From NCBI RefSeq assembly GCF_023715485.1, contig NZ_JAMBOF010000020.1:1-64000 (forward strand): 64,000 nt of DNA, written 5' to 3'. A program made the translations under genes and the position numbers. The notes under the pieces are model-generated. The model saw only the letters and a list, made by a program, of their open reading frames with translations. It searched no databases and was not told the DNA's origin. The DNA is from Mesobacillus subterraneus. Its GTDB lineage: Bacteria; Bacillota; Bacilli; Bacillales; Cytobacillaceae. Shown in pieces: positions 54,599 through 63,898 of this stretch (positions within the stretch are counted from its first letter, which is position 1; each line of letters starts with the position of its first letter).

Positions 54599-55360
54599 TT
54601 AATCCATCACCAGGCCGCCATCAACGACCAAATTTTGTCCGGTAACTCCACGCCCCCATCGTGATGCAAAAAATACCACCGCGTCTGCAGCCTCAGCTGG
54701 ATCTGTCACTTTTCGAAGCGGTGTCGATGATTCAATGAGTTGAAAGACCTCTTCAGAAGTGGCTGAACTTGCATCGGTCGTTTTTAGCAAACCACCTGAG
54801 ACCATATTTACTGTGATGCCATACTTTCCGAGATCATTCGCCATATTCCTTGTGAATCCCAGTAACGCCGCCTTGCTTGTTGTATAGTCGTGATACGAGA
54901 CCACAGGGTTCTGAAACAAATTTGTGCCGATGTTGACAATTCTCCCAAACTGTATTTCTTGCATATCATTCAAACCCGCCTGAATCGTATTTAATGCCCC
55001 GCGAACCGCACCTTCCAACTGCCGGTGATAATCCTCCCAGCCAATTAAAAAAGCATCCTTGTTTTCCACAGGGTCGAACTTAAAATCCACAAGTGCATTA
55101 TTTACAATCGTATTGACTGGTGATCCGAAATGTTCCTTAGCCTTGATGAACATGCTTTGGACCTGGTCCGGATCCCTGACGTCAGCCTGGACTGCAAGTG
55201 CATTCAGCCCAATAAGTTTTTCCAGCTGCTTTGCTTTTTCTTCACTCTGAAAATAGTTGATTACAACCCTCGCCCCTTCCCTCGCAAAAGCTTTTACTGT
55301 TTCTGCTCCCAATCCCCGGCTGCCGCCCGTCACCAAAACCACTTGATTTTTCAAATCCAT
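54599..55360 (-). CDS. SDR oxidoreductase heading the thiamine operon
   Basis: 253 residues. Classical short-chain dehydrogenase layout: TGGSRGLG cofactor motif, VNNAL, catalytic YTTSK (Y-x3-K) and C-terminal GQNLVVDGG. At the position of the usual catalytic serine, 13 residues before the tyrosine, there is threonine (NIGTN). It resembles FabG-like reductases and may be annotated as 3-oxoacyl-ACP reductase. As first gene under the TPP riboswitch it probably acts on thiamine or a precursor or breakdown product, though no such reaction is known to me for this family. GGAGG precedes the ATG. Confidence 0.82.
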   Translation of the reverse strand: MDLKNQVVLVTGGSRGLGAETVKAFAREGARVVINYFQSEEKAKQLEKLIGLNALAVQADVRDPDQVQSMFIKAKEHFGSPVNTIVNNALVDFKFDPVENKDAFLIGWEDYHRQLEGAVRGALNTIQAGLNDMQEIQFGRIVNIGTNLFQNPVVSYHDYTTSKAALLGFTRNMANDLGKYGITVNMVSGGLLKTTDASSATSEEVFQLIESSTPLRKVTDPAEAADAVVFFASRWGRGVTGQNLVVDGGLVMD

Positions 55361-55383
55361 CTAAAAAACCTCCTTAAAATATA

Positions 55384-55537
55384 AAAAAGCCAGATCCTTA
55401 AAGGACCTGGCTTAAAAGCAATGTAAGAAAAGAAACATCTCTCACTACTTTCCTACGCTGGTATTACCCAGATCAGGTCCAAAGGGTCAAAAAACTCAAT
55501 GTTTTTCTCTCAGCCCAAAACAGGGCACCCCTAGTAG
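55384..55537 (-). promoter_or_regulatory. TPP riboswitch (THI box) with terminator
   Basis: The minus strand reads AGGGGTGCCC, GGCTGAGAGA, then GACCCTTTGGACCTGATCTG, GGTAATACCAGCGTAGGAAAG: the full thi-box core (55440-55536). The expression platform is a 13-bp terminator stem (55387-55399 with 55401-55413, one G-U pair) with a T run, ending about 25 nt before the SDR start. Thiamine pyrophosphate therefore switches off SDR-thiM-thiD-thiE-thiW by premature termination. Confidence 0.96.
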
Positions 55538-55620
55538 TACAACGAATATTCAGTTAGCTTCATAGTAGCCTTAACTTTTATATATGTAAAGCGGTTTAAT
55601 TATATTCTGTATAAAATGGA

Positions 55621-55770
55621 TTACTGCTTCTCTAACAGGGCTTTGATTTCTACTAATAATCTTTGTTGCTGATCCTGTTTTTCAATGATTCTATCAGCCA
55701 ATTTTTCTAGTGTTTTCGTTAACGACCATAGAAACAAAATCAGGACGACTACTATACCTATATCAATCAT
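55621..55770 (-). CDS. 49-residue membrane/coiled-coil micro-protein
   Basis: A short reading frame with one N-terminal membrane helix (IDIGIVVVLILFLWSL) followed by a charged amphipathic helix (EKLADRIIEKQDQQQRLLVEIKALLEKQ). Its ATG overlaps the stop region of the upstream micro-gene by 8 bp (GATGATTGA context), so it is translationally coupled. No known family. The layout is that of a small membrane anchor or assembly factor. Confidence 0.6.
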   Translation of the reverse strand: MIDIGIVVVLILFLWSLTKTLEKLADRIIEKQDQQQRLLVEIKALLEKQ

Positions 55771-55903
55771 CCTTATCAGCCTTCCCCTCTGTTAGATCAT
55801 CAAATGGAGTGTAGTTGTTGCTCGGTAATTTGCCATAGCGGATAACCTTGTAAATAGAATAAATCACCACAATCAAAACTATTGCCGTAATAACGTAACC
55901 CAT
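55763..55903 (-). CDS. 46-residue membrane protein (DUF3951-like)
   Basis: ATG at 55903 with GGAGGCGG 5-6 nt upstream; the frame runs further up, but without a site. One membrane helix (YVITAIVLIVVIYSIYKVI) precedes a polar tail RYGKLPSNNYTPFDDLTEG. The tail recalls Bacillus DUF3951 proteins; family assignment is from memory and moderate. Overlaps the next micro-gene. Confidence 0.65.
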   Translation of the reverse strand: MGYVITAIVLIVVIYSIYKVIRYGKLPSNNYTPFDDLTEGKADKDD

Positions 55904-56024
55904 ACAAACCGCCTCCTTGCTTTTAATTATACACCAAATAATGGTATTCAATTGATTATCAAATTCTCATCAGACAAATTTATGTTAATATGAAAATATA
56001 CTCATGAATTGGAGATGCAGGTAA

Positions 56025-57257
56025 ATGAAGAATGAAATCATTGAAAGATTTACTTCTTATGTAAAAGTTGATACGCAATCTAATGAAAACAGTGAAACCA
56101 CTCCATCGACAGAAGGCCAGCTTACTCTTGCCAACATGCTTGTTGAGGAGTTAAAAACGATTGGAATGGAAGAAGTGACGATTGACGGGAATGGATATGT
56201 TATGGCGACACTTCCTGCCAATACCGATAAAGAAGTGCCAACAATCGGCTTCCTTGCCCACGTCGATACGGCCACTGATTTTACCGGCAAAAATGTCAAT
56301 CCGCAGGTTGTGGAAAACTTCGATGGCAACCAAATCATTCTGAACAAAGAATTGAATATCATCCTTTCACCTGCGGATTTTCCGGAGCTGCCTCAATATA
56401 AAGGCCACACATTGATCACGACTGATGGAACGACTCTTCTAGGAGCTGACAACAAGGCTGGAATCGCAGAAATCATGACGGCGATGGCTTATTTGATCAA
56501 GCACCCGGAAATCAAACATGGAAAAATCCGTGTGGCTTTCACTCCGGATGAGGAAATCGGCAGAGGGCCACATAAATTCGATGTAGAAGCGTTCAATGCA
56601 AAATTCGCCTATACCATTGACGGCGGACCGCTTGGTGAGCTGGAATATGAAAGCTTTAACGCAGCCAGTGCAAAGCTGACATTCAAGGGTAAAAATGTCC
56701 ACCCTGGCACGGCAAAAGGTAAAATGGTGAACTCCGCGAAAATCGCAATGGAATTCAACAGCAAGCTTCCTGCCGAAGAAGCACCAGAACACACAGAAGG
56801 TTATGAAGGCTTCTTTCACCTCAGTTCGATCAACGGAGATGTGGAGGAAACAACACTGCAATATATAATCCGTGACTTCGATCGAGACAGCTTCCAGGCG
56901 CGCAAGGACTTAATGCAGAAAATCACCAATGAACTACGACTTACATACGGTGAATACCGCGTTGAGCTTGAAATGAACGATCAGTACTACAACATGAAAG
57001 ATAAAATCGAGCCGGTAAAAGAAATTGTCGACATTGCATACGAGGCGATGGAAAATCTCGGCATCAAGCCCATCGTGAAGCCAATCCGCGGCGGCACAGA
57101 CGGTTCGCAGCTAAGCTATATGGGGCTGCCGACCCCAAATATTTTTACAGGCGGAGAAAACTTCCATGGCCGATTCGAATACATCTCTGTAGATAATATG
57201 CTTAGGTCCGTTGAAACAATCGTTGAAATCGCCAAGCTACTTGAAGCAAAAGCATAA
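56025..57257 (+). CDS. pepT: Peptidase T (tripeptide aminopeptidase)
   Basis: 410 residues. M20B motifs: zinc ligand and catalytic Asp in [30 protein letters not shown], Glu pair in [22 protein letters not shown], and the C-terminal [30 protein letters not shown] with the last zinc His. The length equals the family norm. It removes N-terminal residues from tripeptides in the cytosol. Monocistronic, with a terminator. Confidence 0.95.
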   Translation: MKNEIIERFTSYVKVDTQSNENSETTPSTEGQLTLANMLVEELKTIGMEEVTIDGNGYVMATLPANTDKEVPTIGFLAHVDTATDFTGKNVNPQVVENFDGNQIILNKELNIILSPADFPELPQYKGHTLITTDGTTLLGADNKAGIAEIMTAMAYLIKHPEIKHGKIRVAFTPDEEIGRGPHKFDVEAFNAKFAYTIDGGPLGELEYESFNAASAKLTFKGKNVHPGTAKGKMVNSAKIAMEFNSKLPAEEAPEHTEGYEGFFHLSSINGDVEETTLQYIIRDFDRDSFQARKDLMQKITNELRLTYGEYRVELEMNDQYYNMKDKIEPVKEIVDIAYEAMENLGIKPIVKPIRGGTDGSQLSYMGLPTPNIFTGGENFHGRFEYISVDNMLRSVETIVEIAKLLEAKA

Positions 57258-57274
57258 ACTATATACAACAAGAT

Positions 57275-57318
57275 GCCAGATTCCCAACTTTAACCACAAA
57301 CGGAATCTGGCTCTTTTT
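57275..57318 (+). terminator. Terminator of pepT
   Basis: 10-bp perfect stem GCCAGATTCC / GGAATCTGGC with a 17-nt loop, then CTTTTTCT. Confidence 0.85.
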
Positions 57319-57458
57319 CTGTCCAATAATTATCAGAAGGTTTAACGCCTAGAAACAAATCCGCCTCAAGTCTTAGCGAATTTTAAATCCAAGGTGCATT
57401 GGGGTTAGCATGGAGATGCCTTATTCTAGATATAGATAATTTGAGAGGGGAAAATGAA

Positions 57459-58325
57459 ATGATCAAGCGGATTTTAGTTATTTTTTTAATAATCACCGGG
57501 GCCTACATTGCGATGAATTACTTATTTGAAGGAAATGGAGTTAATTTTTCAAAAGGTGAAGACTCGGCAAAAGTTTCAAATGATATTGAAAATATATCAA
57601 TTGATATTTCCAGCGTCAGGACGGCAATCATTCCCGAAGATCGGGACGATATCCGCGCAGAACTGAAAGGCAAGGGCACTGTATCCGTCGATAAAAATGG
57701 AGATGACATCGAGGTTACTGTTAAACGCAAAGGATTCTTCTCGTTTAACTGGTTTGAGCAAAATAAGACATCTCTAACGATTTACATTCCTGAAGACTAT
57801 GACAAGAATATGGAGATCGAGCTTGGCTCTGGTGAGATCGTATTCAAGGGGGCTTCAATTGATAATCCAATGAAGTTAAAGAGCCTAGCGCTTGATATCG
57901 GTTCCGGAAGCATGGAACTGAAAAACATGGATGTTGAAACATTTGACCACAGCAGTTCTTCCGGAGAAGTCGAAATCAATTCATTGACAGCTGAAACAGG
58001 TACATTCAACGTTAGCTCAGGAAGTGTAAAAGTTCAGGATTTCTCCGGGAAACTGGATGCAGAAGTTTCGTCAGGTGAATTGGAAATCCAGATGGATGAA
58101 CTGAAGGATGCAATCAGTTTAAATGTGAGCTCAGGAGACATTGAGCTAGACCTTCCTGATAATGCAGATTTCACGTTGAACGGAAAAATAAGCAGCGGGG
58201 ATATTTCAACGGATTTCCAACTTAAGAATAAACAAGAAACCGATAACCGCCTTAGCGGAGAACACGGCAATGGAAAGCATGAAATCGATGCTGATGTATC
58301 AAGCGGCGATATCGAGATTTTTTAA
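57459..58325 (+). CDS. DUF4097 beta-repeat membrane-anchored protein
   Basis: 288 residues from the ATG at 57459 (GAGAGGGG upstream; an in-frame ATG at 57399 has no site). One N-terminal helix (IKRILVIFLIITGAYIAMNYLF) anchors a repetitive beta domain with recurring SSGEVEI, SSGSVKV, SSGELEI, SSGDIEL, SSGDIST, SSGDIEI turns, one per roughly 20 residues, as in DUF4097 (LiaG-like) proteins. LiaG-type proteins belong to cell-envelope stress operons, but no lia genes are adjacent. The C-terminal end runs straight into repeat array C. Confidence 0.8.
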   Translation: MIKRILVIFLIITGAYIAMNYLFEGNGVNFSKGEDSAKVSNDIENISIDISSVRTAIIPEDRDDIRAELKGKGTVSVDKNGDDIEVTVKRKGFFSFNWFEQNKTSLTIYIPEDYDKNMEIELGSGEIVFKGASIDNPMKLKSLALDIGSGSMELKNMDVETFDHSSSSGEVEINSLTAETGTFNVSSGSVKVQDFSGKLDAEVSSGELEIQMDELKDAISLNVSSGDIELDLPDNADFTLNGKISSGDISTDFQLKNKQETDNRLSGEHGNGKHEIDADVSSGDIEIF

Positions 58326-58550
58326 AAGTTGGAAATGGAAAAAATCACACGAATTTTTCAGCCACCGTATCGAGATTTTTCAATAGCTGGAATTGGAAAA
58401 AATCGCACTAATTTTCCAGTTCGCTATAAAAATGAGATTTTCGCTATGAAATGAAGGATTTCGCTATAATAATCAGATTTTCGCTATTAAATTCAGGATT
58501 TCGCTATAAAAATGATTTTTTCGCTATAAAGTACTGGTTTACGCTTTAAA
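58326..58550 (+). repeat. 20-bp-phased TTCGCTAT repeat array, copy C
   Basis: Two leader copies are visible, a decayed one at 58329-58362 and an intact one ending TTTTCCAG at 58412-58419. Boxes follow at 58420, 58440, 58460, 58480, 58500 and 58520, with a decayed seventh (TACGCTTT) at 58539-58546, all 20 bp apart. It directly follows the DUF4097 stop codon, in the sense orientation here. Confidence 0.9.
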
Positions 58551-58655
58551 ATTAGTTTTTGAATGATCTCCTGGCTGTTATCTACACTGCCAAACCTCAA
58601 GAATGCAAGATTCATCCAACAAAGATATAAAATAATACAAGCAATTCTCCAATTA

Positions 58656-58687
58656 AGCCTGGTTGCATGCAACCGGGCGCTTTTTTT
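58656..58687 (+). terminator. Terminator-like palindrome after array C
   Basis: GGTTGCATGCAACC is a perfect 14-bp palindrome within GC..GC flanks, followed by seven T. It may end DUF4097 read-through. The remaining sequence to 58953 (about 265 bases) contains no supported gene. Confidence 0.6.
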
Positions 58688-58953
58688 AGCATTTGCTGTT
58701 TCGAATTGAATGCTTTTCGGATAAAGCATTGACCAGCTTTCCAAATCGCCTGCCCTTTCATCGATAAAAAGCTTCAGGGCACCATGCTGCTTCAGTATAT
58801 TCTTTTATAGCCTATTTTCGAACTTCGCCATTATATCCGCAAGACACCACTCAAATAAATTTTTCAATCATATTAGTTCAACGAACTAGAAAAAGTAAAT
58901 GATTTTGTATTAAAAGGAAAACATAACAAAAAACACTTTTTGTGAGGCGTATT

Positions 58954-59640
58954 ATGGATACGATTTTAACAACCATGCTCAGAACACTATTAGGTTTTTC
59001 TGTCTTATTCTTTCTGACCCGTGTTCTAGGCAAAAAACAGCTTAGCCAAATGACTTTTTTCACTTACATTACAGGAATTGCTCTTGGAAATATAGCTGGG
59101 GACATGGTTGTCCACAGAGATATTAAATTAATTGATGGTGTTACAGGCTTAACTCTGTGGGCCTTTTTAACTCTGGCAATTGAGTATGTTGCTCTTAAAT
59201 CTGCAAAAGCCAGAATTTTGCTTGACGGGGAACCTTCCATCATTATTAAACAAGGTAAGATTAATGAAAAAGTGATGAAATCCAATAAATTAAATATGGA
59301 CGACCTCACGATGCTGCTTAGAATAAAAAATATTTTTTCAATAACAGAAGTAGATTACGCAATACTGGAACCTAACGGACAGCTAAGCGTTCTAAAAAAA
59401 GTGGAGTTTGAAAACGTAATAAATAAAGATACGGGTATTCCCCTTCAACCACGAAAGTTTATGCCATCTGAACTTGTTGTGGATGGCAGTATCGTCAAAA
59501 AAAATCTCAGAGAGTTAAATTTGAGTGAAGACTGGCTTTTGAATGAGTTAAAAAAGAAAGGCATCAATCGAATAACGGATACTTTCTATGCGGAGCTTCA
59601 GAGTGATGGAACAGTCTTTGCAGAAAAAAGCTCTAACTAA
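58954..59640 (+). CDS. DUF421 (YetF-like) membrane protein
   Basis: 228 residues from the ATG at 58954 (TGAGGCG upstream; a GTG four codons earlier overlaps it). Three N-terminal helices and the DUF421 signatures RVLGKKQLSQMTFFTYITGIALGNIAGDM and KARILLDGEPSIIIKQGKI are present, followed by the cytosolic domain with RELNLSEDWLLNELKKKGI. The family (YetF, YkjA, YrbG, YdfS) includes spore germination/inner-membrane proteins (the SpoVA-like 2Duf relatives). Function in this strain unknown. Confidence 0.86.
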   Translation: MDTILTTMLRTLLGFSVLFFLTRVLGKKQLSQMTFFTYITGIALGNIAGDMVVHRDIKLIDGVTGLTLWAFLTLAIEYVALKSAKARILLDGEPSIIIKQGKINEKVMKSNKLNMDDLTMLLRIKNIFSITEVDYAILEPNGQLSVLKKVEFENVINKDTGIPLQPRKFMPSELVVDGSIVKKNLRELNLSEDWLLNELKKKGINRITDTFYAELQSDGTVFAEKSSN

Positions 59641-59672
59641 CCTGCCGAAATAATTCAATGGCAGGTTTTTCT
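59639..59672 (+). terminator. Terminator of the DUF421 gene
   Basis: 8-bp stem AACCTGCC / GGCAGGTT with a 13-nt loop and T run. Confidence 0.85.
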
Positions 59673-59787
59673 CTTATTTTCACAAAACTGCTCAGCAACT
59701 TAGGCTCATACACTTTTACTTTAGTTATCTTTACATTAAAATGAGTTCAGATAAAAGAATGAAATCCACCTCCCAAGGAGAGCGGCT

Positions 59788-61524
59788 ATGTTTGAATTAT
59801 TACTTACCATGCTTGAACGGCTTGGCATTATTGTTACAATTGCGTTCATCTTAACTAGGTTCCGCTTTTTCAGGGGTTTGATTTACCACGATTCCCTGAA
59901 CCGGCGCCAGCAGTATTTTGCGATTGTCTTCTTCGGCTTTTTTGGGATTATTGGTACATATTCAGGAATGAGCTTCAATACAGATACCCTTCAATTTAAC
60001 CGCTGGGCTGCCGATCTTGCTTCAGATGAAGCGATAGCGAATTCGAGGGTCATCGGTATTGTCATCGCCGGTCTGCTTGGGGGATATAAAGTGGGAATTG
60101 GAGCGGGATTGATTGCCGGACTCCATCGATTTACACTTGGCGGCTTTACGGCTTTAGCATGCGGGCTTGCCGCAATAGTTGCGGGAATCATCGCAGGCCG
60201 GTTCCAAAAGAAGAAAAAGAATATCAACCTGGCTACTGCCTTTATGGTTGGCGCCATCGCGGAAACAGTACAGATGCTTATAATCCTTTTGATGGCAAAG
60301 CCCTTTGATAAAGCCTTAACTCTTGTGGAGATTATTGGTGTTCCAATGATCCTCGCGAATGGCCTTGGCTCAGCTCTGTTCCTGATGGTCGTAAGAAATG
60401 TCGTGTCTGAAGAAGAGAAAGCCGGAGCGCTCTTGGCGCAAAAAACCTTGAGGATCGCCGACCAGACACTTGCCTACCTCCGCAAGGGCATCAACCAGGA
60501 CTCTGCATTGGCAGTATGCCAAATCCTGCACAACGAAGTGCAAACAAGTGCCGTGGCAATGACAAACCAGACAGAAATTTTGGCCCATATCGGTCTCGGT
60601 GATGATCATCATCGCTCCAGCAGCCCGATCCAAACCCAAATTACAAGAGACGTCCTCAAAAGTGGCAGCCTTGTTGTCGCAAACGATGAAACCATCCATT
60701 GCCGCGAGCAAAGCTGTCCGCTCGGGGCCGTGGTAATTGCTCCGCTTAAACAGCGGGATGAAACGATCGGCACCTTAAAGTTCTATTTTAAATCTGAAAA
60801 AGAAATAACAAATGTAGTCATCGAGCTAATTTCAGGACTTAGCAACCTGCTAAGCAACCAGCTTGAAATCGCTGAAGCGGATAAAGCCTACCAGCTTGCG
60901 AAGGAAGCGGAGATAAAAGCACTGCAGGCGCAGATCAGCCCGCACTTCCTTTTCAATACGATGAATGTCATCACATCACTGATCAGGATTGACCCTGCGA
61001 AAGCACGGATGCTGCTAGTATCACTTTCTCACTTTTTGCGGCAAAACCTTACTGCCACTACGGTAACGATCACAACGCTTGAACAGGAATTGCGGCATGT
61101 CAAAGCATACCTTTCTATTGAAGAGGCACGGTTTGTGGAAAAACTAAAGGTGACATATGAAATTGATGACGAAGCTCTTCTGGTAAAAATCCCTCCGCTG
61201 ACACTGCAGCCGATTGTGGAGAATGCCGTGAAGCATGGCATTAAAAATATGGATCAGGACTGCCATATACATATCACTATCCACAAAGGCACAGCCAGCA
61301 CACTCGTATCAGTTGAAGATAATGGACAAGGCATGAGTGAGGACCGCATCAATCAATTAGGGAACCAAATCATCGATTCTGAAAAAGGAAGCGGAATCGC
61401 ACTTTTTAATGTGAACAGAAGGCTTACGATGATGTTTGGTAAAAAGGCTTCTTTGCAGATTGAGAGTGAGCCTGGAAAAGGAACAAAGTTTACTTTTTCG
61501 ATTCCACAAGCGGAGGAATTTTAG
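59788..61524 (+). CDS. lytS: LytS-type sensor histidine kinase
   Basis: 578 residues. The 5TM-5TMR_LYT sensor (about 1-205, with NRRQQYFAIVFFGFFGIIGTYSG) is followed by a GAF-like domain (about 225-355; DETIHCREQSCPLGAVVIAPL), the His-kinase segment QAQISPHFLFNTMNVITSL (phospho-His) and an HATPase_c domain (NAVKHGI, DNGQGM, GSGIAL). The family senses membrane potential, pyruvate or related signals. It abuts lytT with no gap, and CstA lies downstream, the same arrangement logic as E. coli BtsS-BtsR-BtsT. GGAGAGCGG precedes the ATG. Confidence 0.9.
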   Translation: MFELLLTMLERLGIIVTIAFILTRFRFFRGLIYHDSLNRRQQYFAIVFFGFFGIIGTYSGMSFNTDTLQFNRWAADLASDEAIANSRVIGIVIAGLLGGYKVGIGAGLIAGLHRFTLGGFTALACGLAAIVAGIIAGRFQKKKKNINLATAFMVGAIAETVQMLIILLMAKPFDKALTLVEIIGVPMILANGLGSALFLMVVRNVVSEEEKAGALLAQKTLRIADQTLAYLRKGINQDSALAVCQILHNEVQTSAVAMTNQTEILAHIGLGDDHHRSSSPIQTQITRDVLKSGSLVVANDETIHCREQSCPLGAVVIAPLKQRDETIGTLKFYFKSEKEITNVVIELISGLSNLLSNQLEIAEADKAYQLAKEAEIKALQAQISPHFLFNTMNVITSLIRIDPAKARMLLVSLSHFLRQNLTATTVTITTLEQELRHVKAYLSIEEARFVEKLKVTYEIDDEALLVKIPPLTLQPIVENAVKHGIKNMDQDCHIHITIHKGTASTLVSVEDNGQGMSEDRINQLGNQIIDSEKGSGIALFNVNRRLTMMFGKKASLQIESEPGKGTKFTFSIPQAEEF

Positions 61525-62256
61525 ATGGAGAATACGATACGGACATTAATCGCAGATGATGAAATGTATAGCAGGGATGAGTTGAAGCATTTGTTGGGCT
61601 CCTTCCCTTCCATCCAGGTGGTTGGGGAAGCTGAAACGGGAGAAACTGCCGTGATCAGAGCCTTGCAGCTTCATCCGGATGTCGTCTTCCTTGATGTAGA
61701 AATGCCGAAGATGAACGGGATGGAAGCAGCCAGATCGCTGATGGAACTAAAAAAGGCACCATTGATTGTCTTTGCTACTGCCTATCCGCAATTTGCTGCA
61801 GAGGCATTCAGATATGAAGCTGTGGATTATTTGCTTAAACCATATGATGAGGTTCAACTAAAGGATACAATCCAAAGGATCGAAAAGCACTTCCTGGCTC
61901 CTAAAGAACAAGAAGCAGGAAAGATGACCGGAAAATTAGCTGTCGAAGGAGATGGCGAAATTTTTTATCTTGATCCGAAGGACATTCTCTATATATCCAG
62001 GGAAGAAAAATTCTCGAAAATCATTACCAAAAGCAAGGAGTACGAAACGAAGACTCCTTTAAAGGATCTTGAAAGCAGGCTGCTTCCCTACTCTTTTTTT
62101 CGCATTCATAAAAGCTATCTTGTGAACCTTGACTATGTAACTCGACTGACTCCGTGGTTCAATGGTGCTTATCAATTGGAAATCGCAGGCCGGGATGATA
62201 TGCTGTCGGTGAGCAGGAATTATGTTAAAGCACTAAGGGCTCAGCTTGAATTGTAA
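61525..62256 (+). CDS. lytT: LytTR-family response regulator
   Basis: 243 residues. Receiver domain with phospho-acceptor Asp in VFLDVEMPKMNG, Thr in VFATAYPQFA and Lys in YLLKPYD. The C-terminal LytTR DNA-binding domain (about 140-243) carries IFYLDPKDILYISREEKFSKIITK and PYSFFRIHKSYLVNLDYVTRL. It is activated by LytS and probably controls the cstA-type gene downstream. Confidence 0.92.
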   Translation: MENTIRTLIADDEMYSRDELKHLLGSFPSIQVVGEAETGETAVIRALQLHPDVVFLDVEMPKMNGMEAARSLMELKKAPLIVFATAYPQFAAEAFRYEAVDYLLKPYDEVQLKDTIQRIEKHFLAPKEQEAGKMTGKLAVEGDGEIFYLDPKDILYISREEKFSKIITKSKEYETKTPLKDLESRLLPYSFFRIHKSYLVNLDYVTRLTPWFNGAYQLEIAGRDDMLSVSRNYVKALRAQLEL

Positions 62257-62283
62257 TGAATAGATAATTTGCAATTTTACAGA

Positions 62284-62306
62284 AAGCATCTACTTGATGC
62301 TTTTTT
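62284..62306 (+). terminator. Terminator of lytST
   Basis: 7-bp stem AAGCATC / GATGCTT with a 5-nt loop and TTTTTG tail. Confidence 0.85.
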
Positions 62307-62349
62307 GCTTTCCTAATGCATCTAAATCTATATATACCGCATTTCATGC

Positions 62350-62423
62350 CTGCATTTCTGCATCTTGTTCACAAAACTGCCATAATTGATCGTACTCTAT
62401 TATACTTGATGTAAACGCATTCA
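62350..62423 (+). promoter_or_regulatory. Control region of cstA: direct repeat, -10 and CRE-like site
   Basis: Direct repeat CTGCATTT-CTGCATCT (62350-62365) is a candidate LytT site. A -10-like TATTAT (62398-62403) has no good -35, which suits an activator. TGTAAACGCATTCA (62410-62423) matches the CcpA CRE consensus TGWAANCGNTNWCA at all but one position, placed to block transcription. Confidence 0.5.
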
Positions 62424-62444
62424 TTTATATGGAGGAGGTTTCAT

Positions 62445-63896
62445 ATGTATACATTTTTAGCAGGTATCGCTCTTTTGATTATTGGTTACTTTACGTATGG
62501 CAAGTTCGTTGAAAAGGTTTTCGGTGTTAATGAGACTCGTTCAACCCCGGCTTTCACGCATAAAGATGACGTTGACTATGTGCCAATGTCCACAGCGAAG
62601 AACTCATTGATCCAGCTTCTTAACATCGCAGGTGTAGGTCCTATTTTCGGACCAATCATGGGAGCGCTTTACGGGCCAGTTGCATTTATCTGGATCGTTC
62701 TTGGCGCTATTTTTGCCGGTGCTGTTCATGACTATTTAACTGGTATGATCTCTATCCGTAACCGAGGCGCACACCTTCCTGAATTGGCAGGCAAGTTTCT
62801 CGGCAAATTCATGAAACACGTTGTTAATGCATTTGCGATTCTTCTTTTACTATTAGTTGGAACCGTTTTCGTTACCGCTCCGGCTGGCTTGCTTCACAAC
62901 TTGATGGACGGAAAGGTAACAATGGGGATTATTGTTGCCGCAATCTTTATTTACTATATTTTAGCGACGCTTCTTCCTGTTGATAAAATCATCGGCCGCT
63001 TCTACCCGATCTTTGGCGCATTACTGTTGATCAGTGCTGTGGGTGTTGGCGGAATGCTAGTGTTTACAGGAGCGCCGATTCCTGAGTTATCATTAACAAA
63101 TTTCCACCCTGGTAATGCAGCGATTTTCCCATTATTATTCTTAACGATTTCTTGTGGCGCTTTATCAGGATTCCATGCAACACAAACACCAATCATCTCT
63201 CGTACAACGCAAAATGAAAAGCAAGGCCGTAAGATTTTCTACGGCATGATGATTGCTGAGGGTATCATTGCAATGATCTGGGCAGCTGCGGCAATGAGCT
63301 TGTTCGACGGCTACAACGGCCTGAACGACATGCTTGCTAACGGCGGACCGGCTGCAATCGTAAGTGAGGCTTCAACAGCGATGCTTGGTGCGATCGGCGG
63401 AACGCTTGCTGTACTCGGAGTAATCATACTGCCAATCACATCTGGTGACACGGCTTTCCGAAGTGCTCGTATGATCATTGCTGACTACATCAACTATTCA
63501 CAGAAGAAATTCACTAGCCGTCTCTGGATCGCGCTTCCATTATTCGTTATTTCTTTCGCTTTGACAAAAGTCGATTTCACGATTCTTTGGAGATACTTCT
63601 CCTGGGCTAACCAATCAACTGCGGTGATCGCGCTTTGGGTTGGTGCCATGTACCTGTTCATCGCCAAAAAGAACTATTGGATCGCCGTGATTCCTGGTAT
63701 GTTCATGACAGCAGCTACGACTTCCTATATCCTTAATGCACAAATCGGATTCGGCCAGTCGCTGACAGTATCCAACATCGGAGCGTTAATCGTAACGGTT
63801 GCCATCACGGTTATTTTCTTCAACGCTGCTAAAAAAGCACGAGCTAAAAATATCCCGCTTGACGAAGATATTTCCAACTATAACAAGGTGGCGTAA
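62445..63896 (+). CDS. cstA: Short CstA/BtsT-family transporter
   Basis: 483 residues and about 13-14 membrane helices. Family-typical segments: YGKFVEKVFGV near the start, HKDDVDYVPMSTAKNSLIQLLNIAGVGPIFGPIMGALYGPVAF, CGALSGFHATQTPIISRTTQNEKQGRKIFYGMM and ITSGDTAFRSARMIIAD. Shorter than E. coli CstA (about 700), as is usual in Bacillus. Family members import pyruvate (BtsT, CstA) and were earlier linked to peptides. Placement behind lytST fits two-component control of pyruvate uptake. GGAGGAGG precedes the ATG. Confidence 0.88.
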   Translation: MYTFLAGIALLIIGYFTYGKFVEKVFGVNETRSTPAFTHKDDVDYVPMSTAKNSLIQLLNIAGVGPIFGPIMGALYGPVAFIWIVLGAIFAGAVHDYLTGMISIRNRGAHLPELAGKFLGKFMKHVVNAFAILLLLLVGTVFVTAPAGLLHNLMDGKVTMGIIVAAIFIYYILATLLPVDKIIGRFYPIFGALLLISAVGVGGMLVFTGAPIPELSLTNFHPGNAAIFPLLFLTISCGALSGFHATQTPIISRTTQNEKQGRKIFYGMMIAEGIIAMIWAAAAMSLFDGYNGLNDMLANGGPAAIVSEASTAMLGAIGGTLAVLGVIILPITSGDTAFRSARMIIADYINYSQKKFTSRLWIALPLFVISFALTKVDFTILWRYFSWANQSTAVIALWVGAMYLFIAKKNYWIAVIPGMFMTAATTSYILNAQIGFGQSLTVSNIGALIVTVAITVIFFNAAKKARAKNIPLDEDISNYNKVA

Positions 63897-63898
63897 CG

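Noticed and set aside
58493-58744. 83-residue minus-strand frame between array C and the DUF421 gene
   Set aside because: It begins at a TTG without a ribosome site and runs through both a terminator palindrome and the repeat array.
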